58,319 bases of DNA from an uncultured Corynebacterium sp. (GCF_946222985.1 NZ_CAMIFY010000012.1:1-58319); one strand, 5' to 3'. Counted from the stretch's first letter, positions 39,461 to 49,334 are shown. Notes: generated by a model not told the origin, from the letters alone. A program made the numbers and translations.

Positions 39461-40351
39461 ATGGAATCGTTCATCGGCTACGGCCGCGTCGACGACGTCG
39501 AATCCGTCCGCGCCAACCGTTCCTGGTGGGATTCCGACGCGGACGACTACCACCGCGAGCATCCTCTATATCTGGGCGAGGGGCGCCCCGACGGTGATTT
39601 CGTCTGGTGCCCGGAGATGTTGCGGGAGGAAGAGGTCTGCTTGCTTGGCGACGCCGAGGTCCTCGCTTCTTCCGCCGTCCTCGAGATCGGCTGCGGTTCC
39701 GCGCCGTGCTCGCGCTGGTTGGCCGCCCACCGGCCTCCCGCGTCGCTGACGGCCTTCGACGTGTCCATGGGAATGCTGGCGCATGGGGTGCGCGCGGGCA
39801 CCGGAGCGTCGCAAAGCAGGGGTCCCGGCGGCCCGGAATCCGGTCCTCGGTCCGATGACCGAGGCCTCCGGATGCCCGCGGGCGTGAACCTCGTGCAGGC
39901 CGACGCCGCGGCGATGCCATTCCGGGACGGGGCGTTCGACATCGCGTTTTCCGTTTTCGGGGCGATCCCGTTCGTCGCCGACACCGCGGGGCTGATGCGC
40001 GACGTGGCGCGGGTGCTGCGGCCCGGTGGGCGATTCGTGTTCTCCGTGACGCACCCGATGCGCTGGTGTTTTCCGGACGATCCGGGGCCGGCGGGGCTCA
40101 AGGCCGGCATCCCCTACTTCCACCGCGAGGCCTACGTGGAACGCGACGAGACGGGTGACGCCATCTACGTCGAGCACCATCGGACGATGGGCGACCGGAT
40201 CCGCGAACTCGTCGGCGCGGGATTCGTGCTCGACGACGTCATCGAACCCGAATGGCCCGACGACCTCGACGTGACGTGGGGCCAATGGTCGCCGCTGCGC
40301 GGGGCCGTGATTCCGGGCACGGCGATTTTCGTGGCGCGGCGCGCGGAGTGA
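39461..40351 (+). CDS. SAM-dependent class I methyltransferase
   Basis: A 296-residue methyltransferase. Motif I VLEIGCGSAPCSRWLA is near residue 72, the motif II region ASLTAFDVSMGML near residue 92, and the post-motif block MPFRDGAFDIAFSVFGAIPFV near residue 150, followed by VLRPGGRFVFSVTHP. Between motif II and the next strand is an insertion (about residues 107-135) of low-complexity Gly/Pro/Ser/Arg sequence. It contains a one-mismatch copy of the interspersed 13-mer (39806-39818). TAGACT stands 7 nt before the ATG, so it is leaderless. The substrate is unknown. Confidence 0.9.
   Translation: MESFIGYGRVDDVESVRANRSWWDSDADDYHREHPLYLGEGRPDGDFVWCPEMLREEEVCLLGDAEVLASSAVLEIGCGSAPCSRWLAAHRPPASLTAFDVSMGMLAHGVRAGTGASQSRGPGGPESGPRSDDRGLRMPAGVNLVQADAAAMPFRDGAFDIAFSVFGAIPFVADTAGLMRDVARVLRPGGRFVFSVTHPMRWCFPDDPGPAGLKAGIPYFHREAYVERDETGDAIYVEHHRTMGDRIRELVGAGFVLDDVIEPEWPDDLDVTWGQWSPLRGAVIPGTAIFVARRAE
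39806..39818 (+). repeat. Interspersed 13-mer, copy 6 (one mismatch)
   Basis: GCGTCGCAAAGCA, matching the 11-mer core GTCGCAAAGCA exactly, within a low-complexity insertion of the SAM methyltransferase. Confidence 0.85.
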
Positions 40352-40457
40352 TCGTGTGGAGTGATCCCGCTGAGTGATCCGCCGCCGGGGCGCGGCCGGG
40401 GACACCTGTTCGAACGGGCACGGACCGCGATCCGCGGGGTTTCCTAGCATGGCGTCC

Positions 40458-43223
40458 ATGGACATCACCTTCGGTTGGGGCCTCGACGGCGCGGCGTGGG
40501 ATCTTCCCGGTCAAGCGCCCGGGGAAAGGCCCGGGGAGGCGCCGCAGGCGACGCTCGGGCACGCGACGCTCGGTCCGGCCGGATTGACCACCCTGCTGAG
40601 CACCCGGTTGGGCCTCACCGGCGCCGCCATCGACCGGCCGCTGCGCATCGGGGCGTACCGGGCGGCGCTGGAACGGGCCCCGAGGTCCTGGTGCGACGCG
40701 TCCTTCGAGCTCGATCCGTGGTCGGTGTCGAAGACGATGCTGGCGTGGCGCGATGAGTTGGTGGCGGCCGGCTGGGACGGCACGGCAGTGCCGGGCGGGA
40801 CTCCCCGACTGGCGGACCTGGCCGATGCGGAGGCGTTGTTCGACGCCCCGGGCGAGGCGGATTCGCTGCGGGACGTCGCATCGACGTTGCGCGCGTTCGC
40901 CGCGGACGGCGCGGCATGGCCCCTGGGCATCGATCGGCTGACGGTCGTCGGGGACGTCGCCGAACTGCCCGCGCCGTGGCCCGCGATCATCGACGACCTC
41001 GACGCGCTGGGCGTGCCCGTCGAGGCTGCGCCTGCACCGGAGCCGTTGGGGGCGTTGCGCGTCGTCACCGCGGCCACCGAATGGGAGGCGGCCGAAGCCG
41101 CGGCCCGGATCCTGGCCACGTCCCCGCGGACATCGCTCGTGGCCACCCGGCACACCGAGATCCTCGACCAGGAGCTGGCCCGCCGCGGTCTGCCGCGGCT
41201 CGGCGCCCTCGAGTCGTCCGCGCAGAGGGCGACGGCGCAGGTGCTGCCGCTGTTCCTGTCCGCGGTCACCGGCCCGATCGACGTGCACGACATTGCCGCG
41301 TTCCTCGACATGGGGCTCACCGTCGTCAACGTCGAGTCGGGTGCGTTGCGCGACGTCGGCGTGATCCCCTCACGCGTGCGCCGTCCATTGCTCGATGCGC
41401 TCGCGGCACAGCCGGGCGTCGGTGGCCCGAAGTGGACCGCCGCGTTGGCGTCCATCGCCGATGACGCACGGGAGGACGAGACCGACGCCGGGGCGCGGCA
41501 CGTCGCGTTGGCCCAGGATCTCGACCGGATGCTGCGCACCCATCGGCTTGGATTCGACGGCGGCACCTGCCCGACCGCGGCCATCGTCGACGCGCTGACG
41601 TGGCTGGCCACCCGCCTGACGCGACTCGGCGGCCAGCTCGACGCCCCCGAAGTCAGGGCCGCCGCCCACGCGGTGTCGACGGCGGTGGCGGTGCTGTCCA
41701 GCCGCGATGCGGTCGGCGAGCGGGAGTTGTCCCGCATCATCGCCGATTGCGGCGCGGCCACGACGTCCCCGCTCGCCGGCGCCGAAGCCTCGGAGCGCGC
41801 CCGGGTCCCCTCTCCCGCTCTGTTGCGTTCACCGGGCCCGGTGGTTTGGTGGGGTGCGGTCGACGACGGTGCCGTGCATCGCCGGATCTGGACGCCGGAC
41901 GAGGTCCGGGCCCTCGACTCCGTCGGCGTCACGGTCCCCGACCCCGGTGTCGTGGCCGGCGCTCGGTCGCGCGCGGAACTCGACGGCCTGCGCCGCGCCG
42001 GCGATGTCATCGCGATCGTCCCCCGCCTGGTCGACGGTGCCGCGACGGCGGCGCACCCGGCCCTCGCCTTCGCCACCCATGACGTCACCGCCGCCTGCAG
42101 CGGAAGCGTCGAGGAGGTCGACGCCCGTGAGCTCGCCGACGAGGGGACCTGGAACTTCGGCGGCTCCACGCTGGCGTTGTCCGTCCCGTTCCCGTGGTCC
42201 CCGGATGCCGAGGAAGTCACGGCATCGGCGCAGATCCGCCGCGTCCCCGCGGGCACCCATCTGCTGCCGTCGTCGTTGTCCTATTCGCAGATCGAGACCT
42301 TGCTGGTCCACCGCCTCGAGTGGCTGCTGCGGTACCCGCTGCGCATTCGCGAAGGTTGGTTGACCGCCATTCCCACCGGCAACCGCATGATCGGCACGTT
42401 CCTGCACGCGATCGTCGAGAAGATCGTCGAAGAAAACCTCGACGGCGCCGATCGCGGCGTCGTGGCCGACTGCTTCGACGCACTGCTGCCCCACTACGCC
42501 TCCGAACTGTCCCTGCCCGGCAATGCCCGGCTGCGCCAGCAGGTCGAGGCCGAAACGCTCGACTCGATACCGTCGTTGTTCGCGACGCTGCGCGACGGCG
42601 GGATGGACGTCACGGGCGCCGAGGCGCCCATCGAACGGACGTTGACGTTGACGTTGTCCGACCCCGAGGGCGGCCGAGGCCTCGACCACGAGGTGGTCGT
42701 CCGCGGTTTCCGCGACCTCGACGCGAGGACGCGGGAGGGCGGCACCGTCGTCGTCGACATGAAGTACTCGGTCAGCAAGCGCAAGTACCGGGATCTCATC
42801 GAACAGGGCCGATCTCTGCAGCTGGCCACCTACGCGTGGTCGGTGGCCGACGACGGAGGCGAGCCCACGGACCTGCCGCTGTCATCCGTGGTCACGGCGT
42901 ACTTCGAGTTGAAGTACGGCCGATTCGATTCGACCGATGAGCGTCTCGGCGACTCCGCGGCAGCGCCGATCGACCCCGACACGCTGTGGCGGCGCGCCGT
43001 CGCGTCCGTCGAAGACGCGCTGTCCGAGATCGCGTTCGCCGGCGTCGTGCGCGACGAGGGCAACCGGGTGCTCGTCGACGCGGCCGGCAACGAGTCGGCC
43101 CTGAAGAAGTCGTCGGCCAACGCCGCCGACACGGCCGCCATGAACGACCGCTTCCTGCCGATGGACAACGCGAAATACGTGGACTACGGCATCATCACCG
43201 GCGTCCGGGCGGACTTGTCATGA
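40458..43223 (+). CDS. PD-(D/E)XK nuclease, AddB-like partner of the downstream helicase
   Basis: A 921-residue protein whose C-terminal third is a RecB-type nuclease. IGTFLHAIVEKIVEE near residue 655 supplies the motif His. VVVRGFRDLDAR near residue 750, TVVVDMKYS near residue 768 and the RSLQLATYAW block near residue 790 supply the acidic, Lys and Gln/Tyr residues. The N-terminal two thirds are Ala/Asp/Leu-rich and lack a Walker A loop, like AddB with an inactive helicase fold. AddB's iron-sulfur cysteines are absent: where CPF is expected the protein reads VHRLEWLLRYPLRI. TAGCAT (40445-40450) lies 7 nt before the ATG. The stop overlaps the next gene (ATGA). Confidence 0.87.
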   Translation: MDITFGWGLDGAAWDLPGQAPGERPGEAPQATLGHATLGPAGLTTLLSTRLGLTGAAIDRPLRIGAYRAALERAPRSWCDASFELDPWSVSKTMLAWRDELVAAGWDGTAVPGGTPRLADLADAEALFDAPGEADSLRDVASTLRAFAADGAAWPLGIDRLTVVGDVAELPAPWPAIIDDLDALGVPVEAAPAPEPLGALRVVTAATEWEAAEAAARILATSPRTSLVATRHTEILDQELARRGLPRLGALESSAQRATAQVLPLFLSAVTGPIDVHDIAAFLDMGLTVVNVESGALRDVGVIPSRVRRPLLDALAAQPGVGGPKWTAALASIADDAREDETDAGARHVALAQDLDRMLRTHRLGFDGGTCPTAAIVDALTWLATRLTRLGGQLDAPEVRAAAHAVSTAVAVLSSRDAVGERELSRIIADCGAATTSPLAGAEASERARVPSPALLRSPGPVVWWGAVDDGAVHRRIWTPDEVRALDSVGVTVPDPGVVAGARSRAELDGLRRAGDVIAIVPRLVDGAATAAHPALAFATHDVTAACSGSVEEVDARELADEGTWNFGGSTLALSVPFPWSPDAEEVTASAQIRRVPAGTHLLPSSLSYSQIETLLVHRLEWLLRYPLRIREGWLTAIPTGNRMIGTFLHAIVEKIVEENLDGADRGVVADCFDALLPHYASELSLPGNARLRQQVEAETLDSIPSLFATLRDGGMDVTGAEAPIERTLTLTLSDPEGGRGLDHEVVVRGFRDLDARTREGGTVVVDMKYSVSKRKYRDLIEQGRSLQLATYAWSVADDGGEPTDLPLSSVVTAYFELKYGRFDSTDERLGDSAAAPIDPDTLWRRAVASVEDALSEIAFAGVVRDEGNRVLVDAAGNESALKKSSANAADTAAMNDRFLPMDNAKYVDYGIITGVRADLS

Positions 43224-46200
43224 CGAACGCACGGCACATCAGCGACGGGAAAACGACGAACACCATGAAATCGACGATCATCACCGCCAGCGCCGGCACC
43301 GGCAAAACGTGGACGATCACCGAAGAACTCGCCGATCGCATCCGCGGCGGCCTGTCTCCGTCGGCGATCATCGCCACGACGTTCACGACGAAGGCCGCCG
43401 GCGAGCTGTCCGAGCGCATCCGCACCAAGTTGATGGACCATGAACTGGTGGCGCAGGCCCAGGCGATCGGTTCGGCCCTGGTGGGCACGGTCAACTCGGT
43501 CGCGGCGACGCTGGTGCGCGACTTCGCCATCGACGCCGGACTCTCCCCCGAGTTGGAGACTCTGACCGAGGACGCCGCCGCCCGCGCCTTCGAGCTGGCC
43601 TGCGACGAGACCATCGCCGACGTCGAAGACCGCCACCGGTCGCTGCTGCGCCGCACCGGCCACGACCGCCCCGTCGACGCGTACGAGCACGACGCGCGCG
43701 TCTCCTTCTCCCGGGTCGTCCGCGAGATCGCGGAGGCCGCGAGGCAGAACTTGATCGCACCCGAGGATCTCGCCGCCGGTGCGGACGACTCGGCCGACGA
43801 TCTGCTCGCCGTGCTCGACCAGATCGCCGAAGCCGACGCCGCCGACGAGCGCGCGACGTGGGCCCGCGATGCCGTGGCCGCCTGCCGGGCCGCGATCGAG
43901 CTAGACGCCGGCGACGAGAGGAACGCCGCCGTCAACCGGCGTCGCAAGTTCGCCGACCTGGCCGCGACGTTGTCCGGGCCCGTCGACAGGATCACGTGGA
44001 ACGAGTGGGCGGGCCTCGCCGAGGTGAAATCGCCGAAGCCCATCGCCGCGGAGTTCGCCGATTTCGCCGACATCGCCCAAGACATCGCCGCCAGCCCCGC
44101 ATACCGGGAGGACATGACGACGTTGACGCGCCTGGTCCTCGACACCGCCGCCCGGTGCCTGGTGGCCTACGACGCGCACAAGAAATCCCTCGGCCTCATC
44201 GACTTCACGGACCAGGAGGTGCTCGCGCTGGGGATCATCCGGTCCTCGGCCACCGTCCGCGCCGCCATCGCCGAGACCTATGAGGTGCTCGTGGTCGACG
44301 AGTTCCAGGACACCAACCCGATTCAGCTCGCCCTCTTCTTCGAGCTGGGCACGCTCGCCGGCGAGGTCATCTGGGTCGGTGACCCGAAGCAGTCGATCTA
44401 CGGCTTCCGCGGTTCCGACCCGCAGCTGATGTCCGCGACGATCGACGCGCTGGCCGTCGACGGGCGACCCCGGGTGCTGGACGAGTCCTGGCGCTCCTTC
44501 GACCACCCGCTGGCGCTGACCAACGAGTTGTTCTCGGCGACCATGCCCGACGCCGACGTCCGGCTCACCGTCGCGGCGCCGATGGCCCGCGACCACGCGG
44601 GCGGAGACGTGCGCGTCTGGCGTCCCTCGACCGACCGCGGCACATCCAACGCCCCGTGGTTCGGTGCGATCACCGGCGGCGTGGCCTCGTTGCTCGACGA
44701 GGGCCTGTCCCCCGGCGACGTCGCCGTGCTGGCCCGCTCGAAGTCGCACGTGGAAGCCATCGTCTCCTCGCTCACCGAGGCGGGCATCCCCTGCACCGGC
44801 GACAAGACCGATCTGCGCGCCGTCCGGGAAGGGCAGGCCATCCGCGCCGCGCTCGGGTTCCTGCTCGACGATCGCGACGGCCGGGCCCTCGTGGAACTGA
44901 TCGTGCTTCTCGACGATCACCGCGCGCACGGGACGTGGTTCGCCGAGATGACCGCCGAGGGCACCGACCGGGCCTCTCGCGCCGCGATGCTCGACGAGTG
45001 GGCGGCGGACCCGGCCCTCGAACCACTGCGCTCCCTCCGGGCTGCGGCGGTCAACCTCACCCCGGTCGAATGCGTGCGCCAGGTCATCGACGCCCTCGAC
45101 CTGCGGCGCCGCATCGTCGGGTGGACGCGACCGTCGCGGCGCATGGGATCCCTCGACGCGTTCGCCGGCCTGGCCCGCGAGTACCAGGACGAAGCGGCGT
45201 CGGCGGGCACGGCGACGTCCCTGTCGGGATTCCTGACCTGGTTCGACGCCGTCGAGGAACGCCCCGCCGCCGGCGGCGACGCCGACTCGGTCTACGTCGG
45301 CACGATGCACTCGTCGAAGGGCCTGGAGTGGAAGGCGGTGTGCGTCGCGGTGCCGAAGCCGAAGGACAAGTTCTCTCCGAGCGGGCACTGGGTCGCCTCG
45401 CGGCATGCCCCGACGCTGCAGGATCCGCTCGGTGATCGCCATCTCCGTTTCTGGCCGTCGCCGCCGTCGAAGGCGAAGCTCATCGTCGAGGCCATGGCGG
45501 CGCACCCGATCCAGAAGGAGCGCGCGGCCGCCGAGATCGAGGACGCCCGCCGCCTGGCCTACGTGTCCCTGACACGCGCGTCGAAGCACTCGATCCTGTG
45601 CGCGCGCTCCGGCTTCGAGGGATTCGACGGAGTGAAGGGCACCGACGTGACCATGACCGTCGGCGACGACGAGATCATCATCACCGACGGCGACGGCACC
45701 GCCACCCCGGTGCCCGCGTGCGTCGAGGCGATGGACTGGAACGACGAGGACGCGCGACGGCCGGCGACCTCGCGTCATCGCCCCGGCATCGACGCCCTGC
45801 GCGGGCTGCCCCGCGCCGAGCGGCTCGCTCCGGCCCGCGTCGCCCCCTCCTCGATCACCGCCACGCCGGAACAGACCGAACGGGCGGCCGTCACCGAGCG
45901 GGCCACGCTCGGCGCACCCATCGTCTCCGGCGGCGCCGAACATTGGGAACGCGTCGGCGAAGCGGTCCACGGGTACCTCGGGCTGCCCCTGGCCCACCTC
46001 GACGAGGCCACGCGCGCCGCGTCCGCCGCCCGGCTCGTCGACGCATGGGGCGTCGGCGCGCACATCGACGCCGACGGCATCGTGGCGCTCGGTGACCGCT
46101 GGCTGACCTGGCTCGACGCCGAGTTCCCCGGGGCCGTCCCGCGCACCGAAGTACCCGTCACCTGGCGCAACGACCTGCACCAGATCCACGAAGGGTGGAT

Positions 46201-46411
46201 AGACCAGCTGCTCGAACTCCCGGGCGGCGGCGTGATCCTCGTCGACCACAAGACCTACCCCGGCGACGACCCGATCGGGCACGTGAAGAAGAACTACATC
46301 GGCCAGTTGTCGGGATACGCCGATGCGCTGGAGCTCGCCGGCCGCGGGCGACCGGCGGAGATCCTCGTCCACCTTCCCCTGAAGGGATCGGTGGTCGCGA
46401 TCCGCCCCTAG
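43220..46411 (+). CDS. UvrD/RecB-type helicase-nuclease (AddA-like)
   Basis: A 1063-residue SF1A helicase with a C-terminal nuclease. Motif I is TASAGTGKTWTI near residue 23 and motif Ia is TTFTTKAAGELSERI. Motif II is VVDEFQDTNPIQ near residue 358, motif III is GDPKQSIYGFRGSDPQ, and motif IV is DESWRSF. Motif V is GTMHSSKGLEWKA near residue 695 and motif VI is YVSLTRA. The terminal nuclease has GEAVHGYL near residue 915, EGWIDQLLEL, VILVDHKTY and QLSGYADAL. It is coupled by ATGA to the upstream nuclease, so the two probably form one complex with one motor and two nucleases, as in AddAB. Confidence 0.92.
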   Translation: MTNARHISDGKTTNTMKSTIITASAGTGKTWTITEELADRIRGGLSPSAIIATTFTTKAAGELSERIRTKLMDHELVAQAQAIGSALVGTVNSVAATLVRDFAIDAGLSPELETLTEDAAARAFELACDETIADVEDRHRSLLRRTGHDRPVDAYEHDARVSFSRVVREIAEAARQNLIAPEDLAAGADDSADDLLAVLDQIAEADAADERATWARDAVAACRAAIELDAGDERNAAVNRRRKFADLAATLSGPVDRITWNEWAGLAEVKSPKPIAAEFADFADIAQDIAASPAYREDMTTLTRLVLDTAARCLVAYDAHKKSLGLIDFTDQEVLALGIIRSSATVRAAIAETYEVLVVDEFQDTNPIQLALFFELGTLAGEVIWVGDPKQSIYGFRGSDPQLMSATIDALAVDGRPRVLDESWRSFDHPLALTNELFSATMPDADVRLTVAAPMARDHAGGDVRVWRPSTDRGTSNAPWFGAITGGVASLLDEGLSPGDVAVLARSKSHVEAIVSSLTEAGIPCTGDKTDLRAVREGQAIRAALGFLLDDRDGRALVELIVLLDDHRAHGTWFAEMTAEGTDRASRAAMLDEWAADPALEPLRSLRAAAVNLTPVECVRQVIDALDLRRRIVGWTRPSRRMGSLDAFAGLAREYQDEAASAGTATSLSGFLTWFDAVEERPAAGGDADSVYVGTMHSSKGLEWKAVCVAVPKPKDKFSPSGHWVASRHAPTLQDPLGDRHLRFWPSPPSKAKLIVEAMAAHPIQKERAAAEIEDARRLAYVSLTRASKHSILCARSGFEGFDGVKGTDVTMTVGDDEIIITDGDGTATPVPACVEAMDWNDEDARRPATSRHRPGIDALRGLPRAERLAPARVAPSSITATPEQTERAAVTERATLGAPIVSGGAEHWERVGEAVHGYLGLPLAHLDEATRAASAARLVDAWGVGAHIDADGIVALGDRWLTWLDAEFPGAVPRTEVPVTWRNDLHQIHEGWIDQLLELPGGGVILVDHKTYPGDDPIGHVKKNYIGQLSGYADALELAGRGRPAEILVHLPLKGSVVAIRP

Positions 46412-49095
46412 TGCGCCGCCTCGTCCCAGTTCTCGCCGGCGCCGACCGACACGTCCAGAGGCACCCGCAGATCGAAGGCCGCGTCCATCTCGCGGCGCAG
46501 CAGCTCCTCCATCGCCTCGCGCTCACCGGGGGCGACTTCGAGCACCAATTCGTCGTGGACCTGCAACAGGACGCGAGAGGCGAAGGGACCGTCGGGGCCG
46601 CCCCGTCGCAAGGCATCGTCGACGCGCAACATGGCGACCTTGATGATGTCCGCCGCGGTGCCCTGGATCGGAGAATTCAACGCCGCGCGCTCGGCCATGT
46701 CCCGGGCCATGCGGTTGTCGGCGTTGAGATCCGGCAGGTAGCGACGACGATCGAACAGCGTGGCGGTGTACCCGTCCTTGCGGGCCTGCTCGACGACGCC
46801 GTCGAGGTAGCGCCGCACGCCGCCGAACCGCTCGAAGTACTCCTCCATCAGCTGCTTGGCCTCGCCCTGCGGGATGTCGAGCTGCTGGGCGAGACCGAAG
46901 GCCGACAAACCGTAGGCCAGGCCGTAGGACATGGCCTTCACGCGGCGGCGCAGCTCCGGGGTGACGCCGTCGATGGGGACGTCGAAGACCTTGGAACCGA
47001 CGTAATTGTGCAGGTCCTCGCCGCGGCGGTAGGCGTCGATGAGGCCCTCGTCGCCGGACAGGTGCGCCATGACGCGCATCTCGATCTGCGAGTAGTCGGC
47101 GGTGACCAGGCCCTCGTAGCCCTCGCCGGTGACGAAGGACGACCGGATCTCCCGGCCGAATTCGGTGCGCACCGGGATGTTCTGCATGTTCGGCTCGGTG
47201 GACGACAGGCGCCCGGTGGCCGCGACGGTCTGATTGAACGTCGTGTGGATGCGCCCGTCGTCGGCGACGGCCTTGATCAGGCCCTCGACGGTGGACTTCA
47301 TCTTCTGCGACTCGCGGAACGCCATCAGCCGCTCGAGGAACGGGTGGTCGTTGGTCTTGGCCAGGTTCTCGAGCTCCTTGGCCGCCGTCGAGTAGCCGGT
47401 CTTGGTCTTCTTCGTCTTCGGCATCCCCAGCTGGTCGAACAGGACCTCCTGGAGCTGCTTCGGGGAGCCGAGATTGAGCTCGGGACGATCGACGATCTCG
47501 CGGGCGGAGTCCTCGGCCCGGCTCTGGGCCTCGGCGGCCCGGTCGCGCAGGGCAGTGAGCTTGTCGACGTCTACGGCGATGCCGGCACGTTCCATTCGGG
47601 CGAGCACCGGCGACAGCGGCACTTCGATGTCCGCGTAGACGTCGTAGAGGCCGTTGGCGTCGAGTTCGGCGGCCAGCGCGGCGGCGAGGTCGTGGACGGC
47701 GACGACGCGGTCGGCGTTGCCGGGCTCGTCGAGCAGGGTCATCTGGCCCTCGGTCTGCGCCAACGTGCGACCCAGGTGGCGCTGGAGGATGTTGTCCAGC
47801 GAGTAGCTGCGCTGGCTCGGCCGCAGCAGGTACGCGGCGAGGAAGGTGTCGTGGACGACGCCGGCGAGGTCGAGTTCGTGGCGCCACAGGGAATGCATGG
47901 TCGCCTTGGCGTCGTGGACGAGCTTCGGGTGGTCGCCGGCGAGCCAGTCGCGCAGGGCGGCGGCGTCGTCGGGCACGAGGCCGGCGGGATCGACGACGAT
48001 GGCGGAGATGCCGGAGTCGGCGTCGTCACCCGAGTCTCCTTCGCCCGCGCCGTCCTCGGCCGCGCCGGCGGCGATGGCCAACTCCCCGCCCGAGTAATCG
48101 ATGGCGGCGGGGCCGCGGTGCGAGGAGAGCCAATCGCCCAGCGCACCGTCGTCGAGCTGCTCGACGGTGGCGGCGGTTCCCGCGTCACCGGCGCTGGCGG
48201 TGACCCCGACGCCGTCGACGGACAGGGTGCGGAACAGGCGGTCGCGCAGGGACTCGCCGAACTCGAGGCGATCGAAGAAATCGGCGATGCCCTGGGCGTT
48301 CGCCGGTCGCAGCTCCAGCTCCGTGGGCTTGTACGGCAAGGGCAGGTCCTTGACCATCTCCGTGAGGTCACGGTTCATCTGGACGGAGGACACCCGCTCG
48401 CGCAGGCTGTCGCCGACCTTGCCGCGCACCTCGTCGACGCGGTCGATGAGCTCGGCGAGGCTGCCGAACTGGACGATCCACTTCTGCGCGGTCTTCTCGC
48501 CGACGCCGGGAACGCCCGGCAGATTGTCGGACGGGTCGCCGCGCAGCGCGGCGAAGTCGGGGTACTGCCTCGGCGTCAGCCCGTACTTCTCCTTCACGGC
48601 CTCCGGCGTGAAACGGTGCAGCTTCGACACGCCGCGCATGGGATAGAGCACCGTGGTGGCGTCGTCGACGAGCTGCAGCGCATCGCGGTCACCGGTGACG
48701 ATGAGCGTCTCGAACCCCTCCGGCCCGGCCTCGGTGGCCAGGGTGGCGATGATGTCGTCGGCTTCGTAGTTGTCCTTCTCCAACGTCACGATGCCCATCG
48801 CCTGCAGCACCTCCTGCAGCAGCGGCACCTGGCCGCGGAACTCCTCGGGGGTCTTGTCGCGCTGTGCCTTGTACTCCGGGAATTTGTCGGTGCGGAACGT
48901 CTTGCGGCCGACGTCGAAGGCGACGGCGACGTGCGTCGGCTTCTCCTCCGCCATCAGGTTCGACAGCATGGACAGGAACCCGTACACCGCGTTGGTGAAC
49001 TGGCCGCCGGTAGTGGAAAAATTGTCGGTGGGCAGCGCGAAGAACGCGCGGAACGCCATCGAGTGGCCGTCGACGAGCATGAGGGTTCGCTTCAT
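46408..49095 (-). CDS. polA: DNA polymerase I
   Basis: Repair and Okazaki-fragment polymerase, 895 residues. The N-terminal 5'-nuclease domain (MLVDGHSMAFRAFFAL, GDRDALQLVDD) is intact. In the middle 3'-5' exonuclease domain the expected DET triad is missing (AAIDYSGGELAIA near residue 350), so proofreading is probably absent, as in other actinobacterial Pol I. The polymerase motifs DYSQIEMRVMAHLSGD, KAMSYGLAYG and LQVHDELVLE are present. TAGACT (49103-49108) stands 7 nt before the ATG, so it is leaderless. Its stop codon shares the palindrome CTAG with the stop of the convergent helicase gene. Confidence 0.97.
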   Translation of the reverse strand: MKRTLMLVDGHSMAFRAFFALPTDNFSTTGGQFTNAVYGFLSMLSNLMAEEKPTHVAVAFDVGRKTFRTDKFPEYKAQRDKTPEEFRGQVPLLQEVLQAMGIVTLEKDNYEADDIIATLATEAGPEGFETLIVTGDRDALQLVDDATTVLYPMRGVSKLHRFTPEAVKEKYGLTPRQYPDFAALRGDPSDNLPGVPGVGEKTAQKWIVQFGSLAELIDRVDEVRGKVGDSLRERVSSVQMNRDLTEMVKDLPLPYKPTELELRPANAQGIADFFDRLEFGESLRDRLFRTLSVDGVGVTASAGDAGTAATVEQLDDGALGDWLSSHRGPAAIDYSGGELAIAAGAAEDGAGEGDSGDDADSGISAIVVDPAGLVPDDAAALRDWLAGDHPKLVHDAKATMHSLWRHELDLAGVVHDTFLAAYLLRPSQRSYSLDNILQRHLGRTLAQTEGQMTLLDEPGNADRVVAVHDLAAALAAELDANGLYDVYADIEVPLSPVLARMERAGIAVDVDKLTALRDRAAEAQSRAEDSAREIVDRPELNLGSPKQLQEVLFDQLGMPKTKKTKTGYSTAAKELENLAKTNDHPFLERLMAFRESQKMKSTVEGLIKAVADDGRIHTTFNQTVAATGRLSSTEPNMQNIPVRTEFGREIRSSFVTGEGYEGLVTADYSQIEMRVMAHLSGDEGLIDAYRRGEDLHNYVGSKVFDVPIDGVTPELRRRVKAMSYGLAYGLSAFGLAQQLDIPQGEAKQLMEEYFERFGGVRRYLDGVVEQARKDGYTATLFDRRRYLPDLNADNRMARDMAERAALNSPIQGTAADIIKVAMLRVDDALRRGGPDGPFASRVLLQVHDELVLEVAPGEREAMEELLRREMDAAFDLRVPLDVSVGAGENWDEAAH

Positions 49096-49253
49096 GGCGA
49101 CCAGTCTAGGAAAACGACGCCACCCGGCGATGTCCCGGGGCATCGCCGGTGCCGTGCTTCGATGCCCCGGCCACCGGCCACCGACCGCGTCCGCCACCCC
49201 CGCAAGGGCCATGAATCACATTTTCGCCCGCCCTACCCCATTTCAAGGGGCAA

Positions 49254-49270
49254 CAGGGGTGCTACCCCTG
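49254..49270. promoter_or_regulatory. Perfect 17-bp palindrome CAGGGGT-GCT-ACCCCTG
   Basis: Perfect 7-bp arms around GCT. It lies upstream of the predicted start sites of both polA and tetR, so it is more likely a protein-binding site or part of an unannotated RNA than a terminator of either gene. No T-run follows. Confidence 0.6.
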
Positions 49271-49319
49271 TCACATCGTGGTCCATACCGGGCAATTCGG
49301 AACCATGCGATGAAATTTT

Positions 49320-49334
49320 GATTGACTATCAATC
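49320..49334. promoter_or_regulatory. Palindrome GATTGA-CTA-TCAATC, candidate TetR operator
   Basis: Perfect 6-bp arms around CTA in an AT-rich patch, 122 bp before the tetR start codon. Spaced palindromes of this size are common TetR-family operators. Assignment is by position only. Confidence 0.5.
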
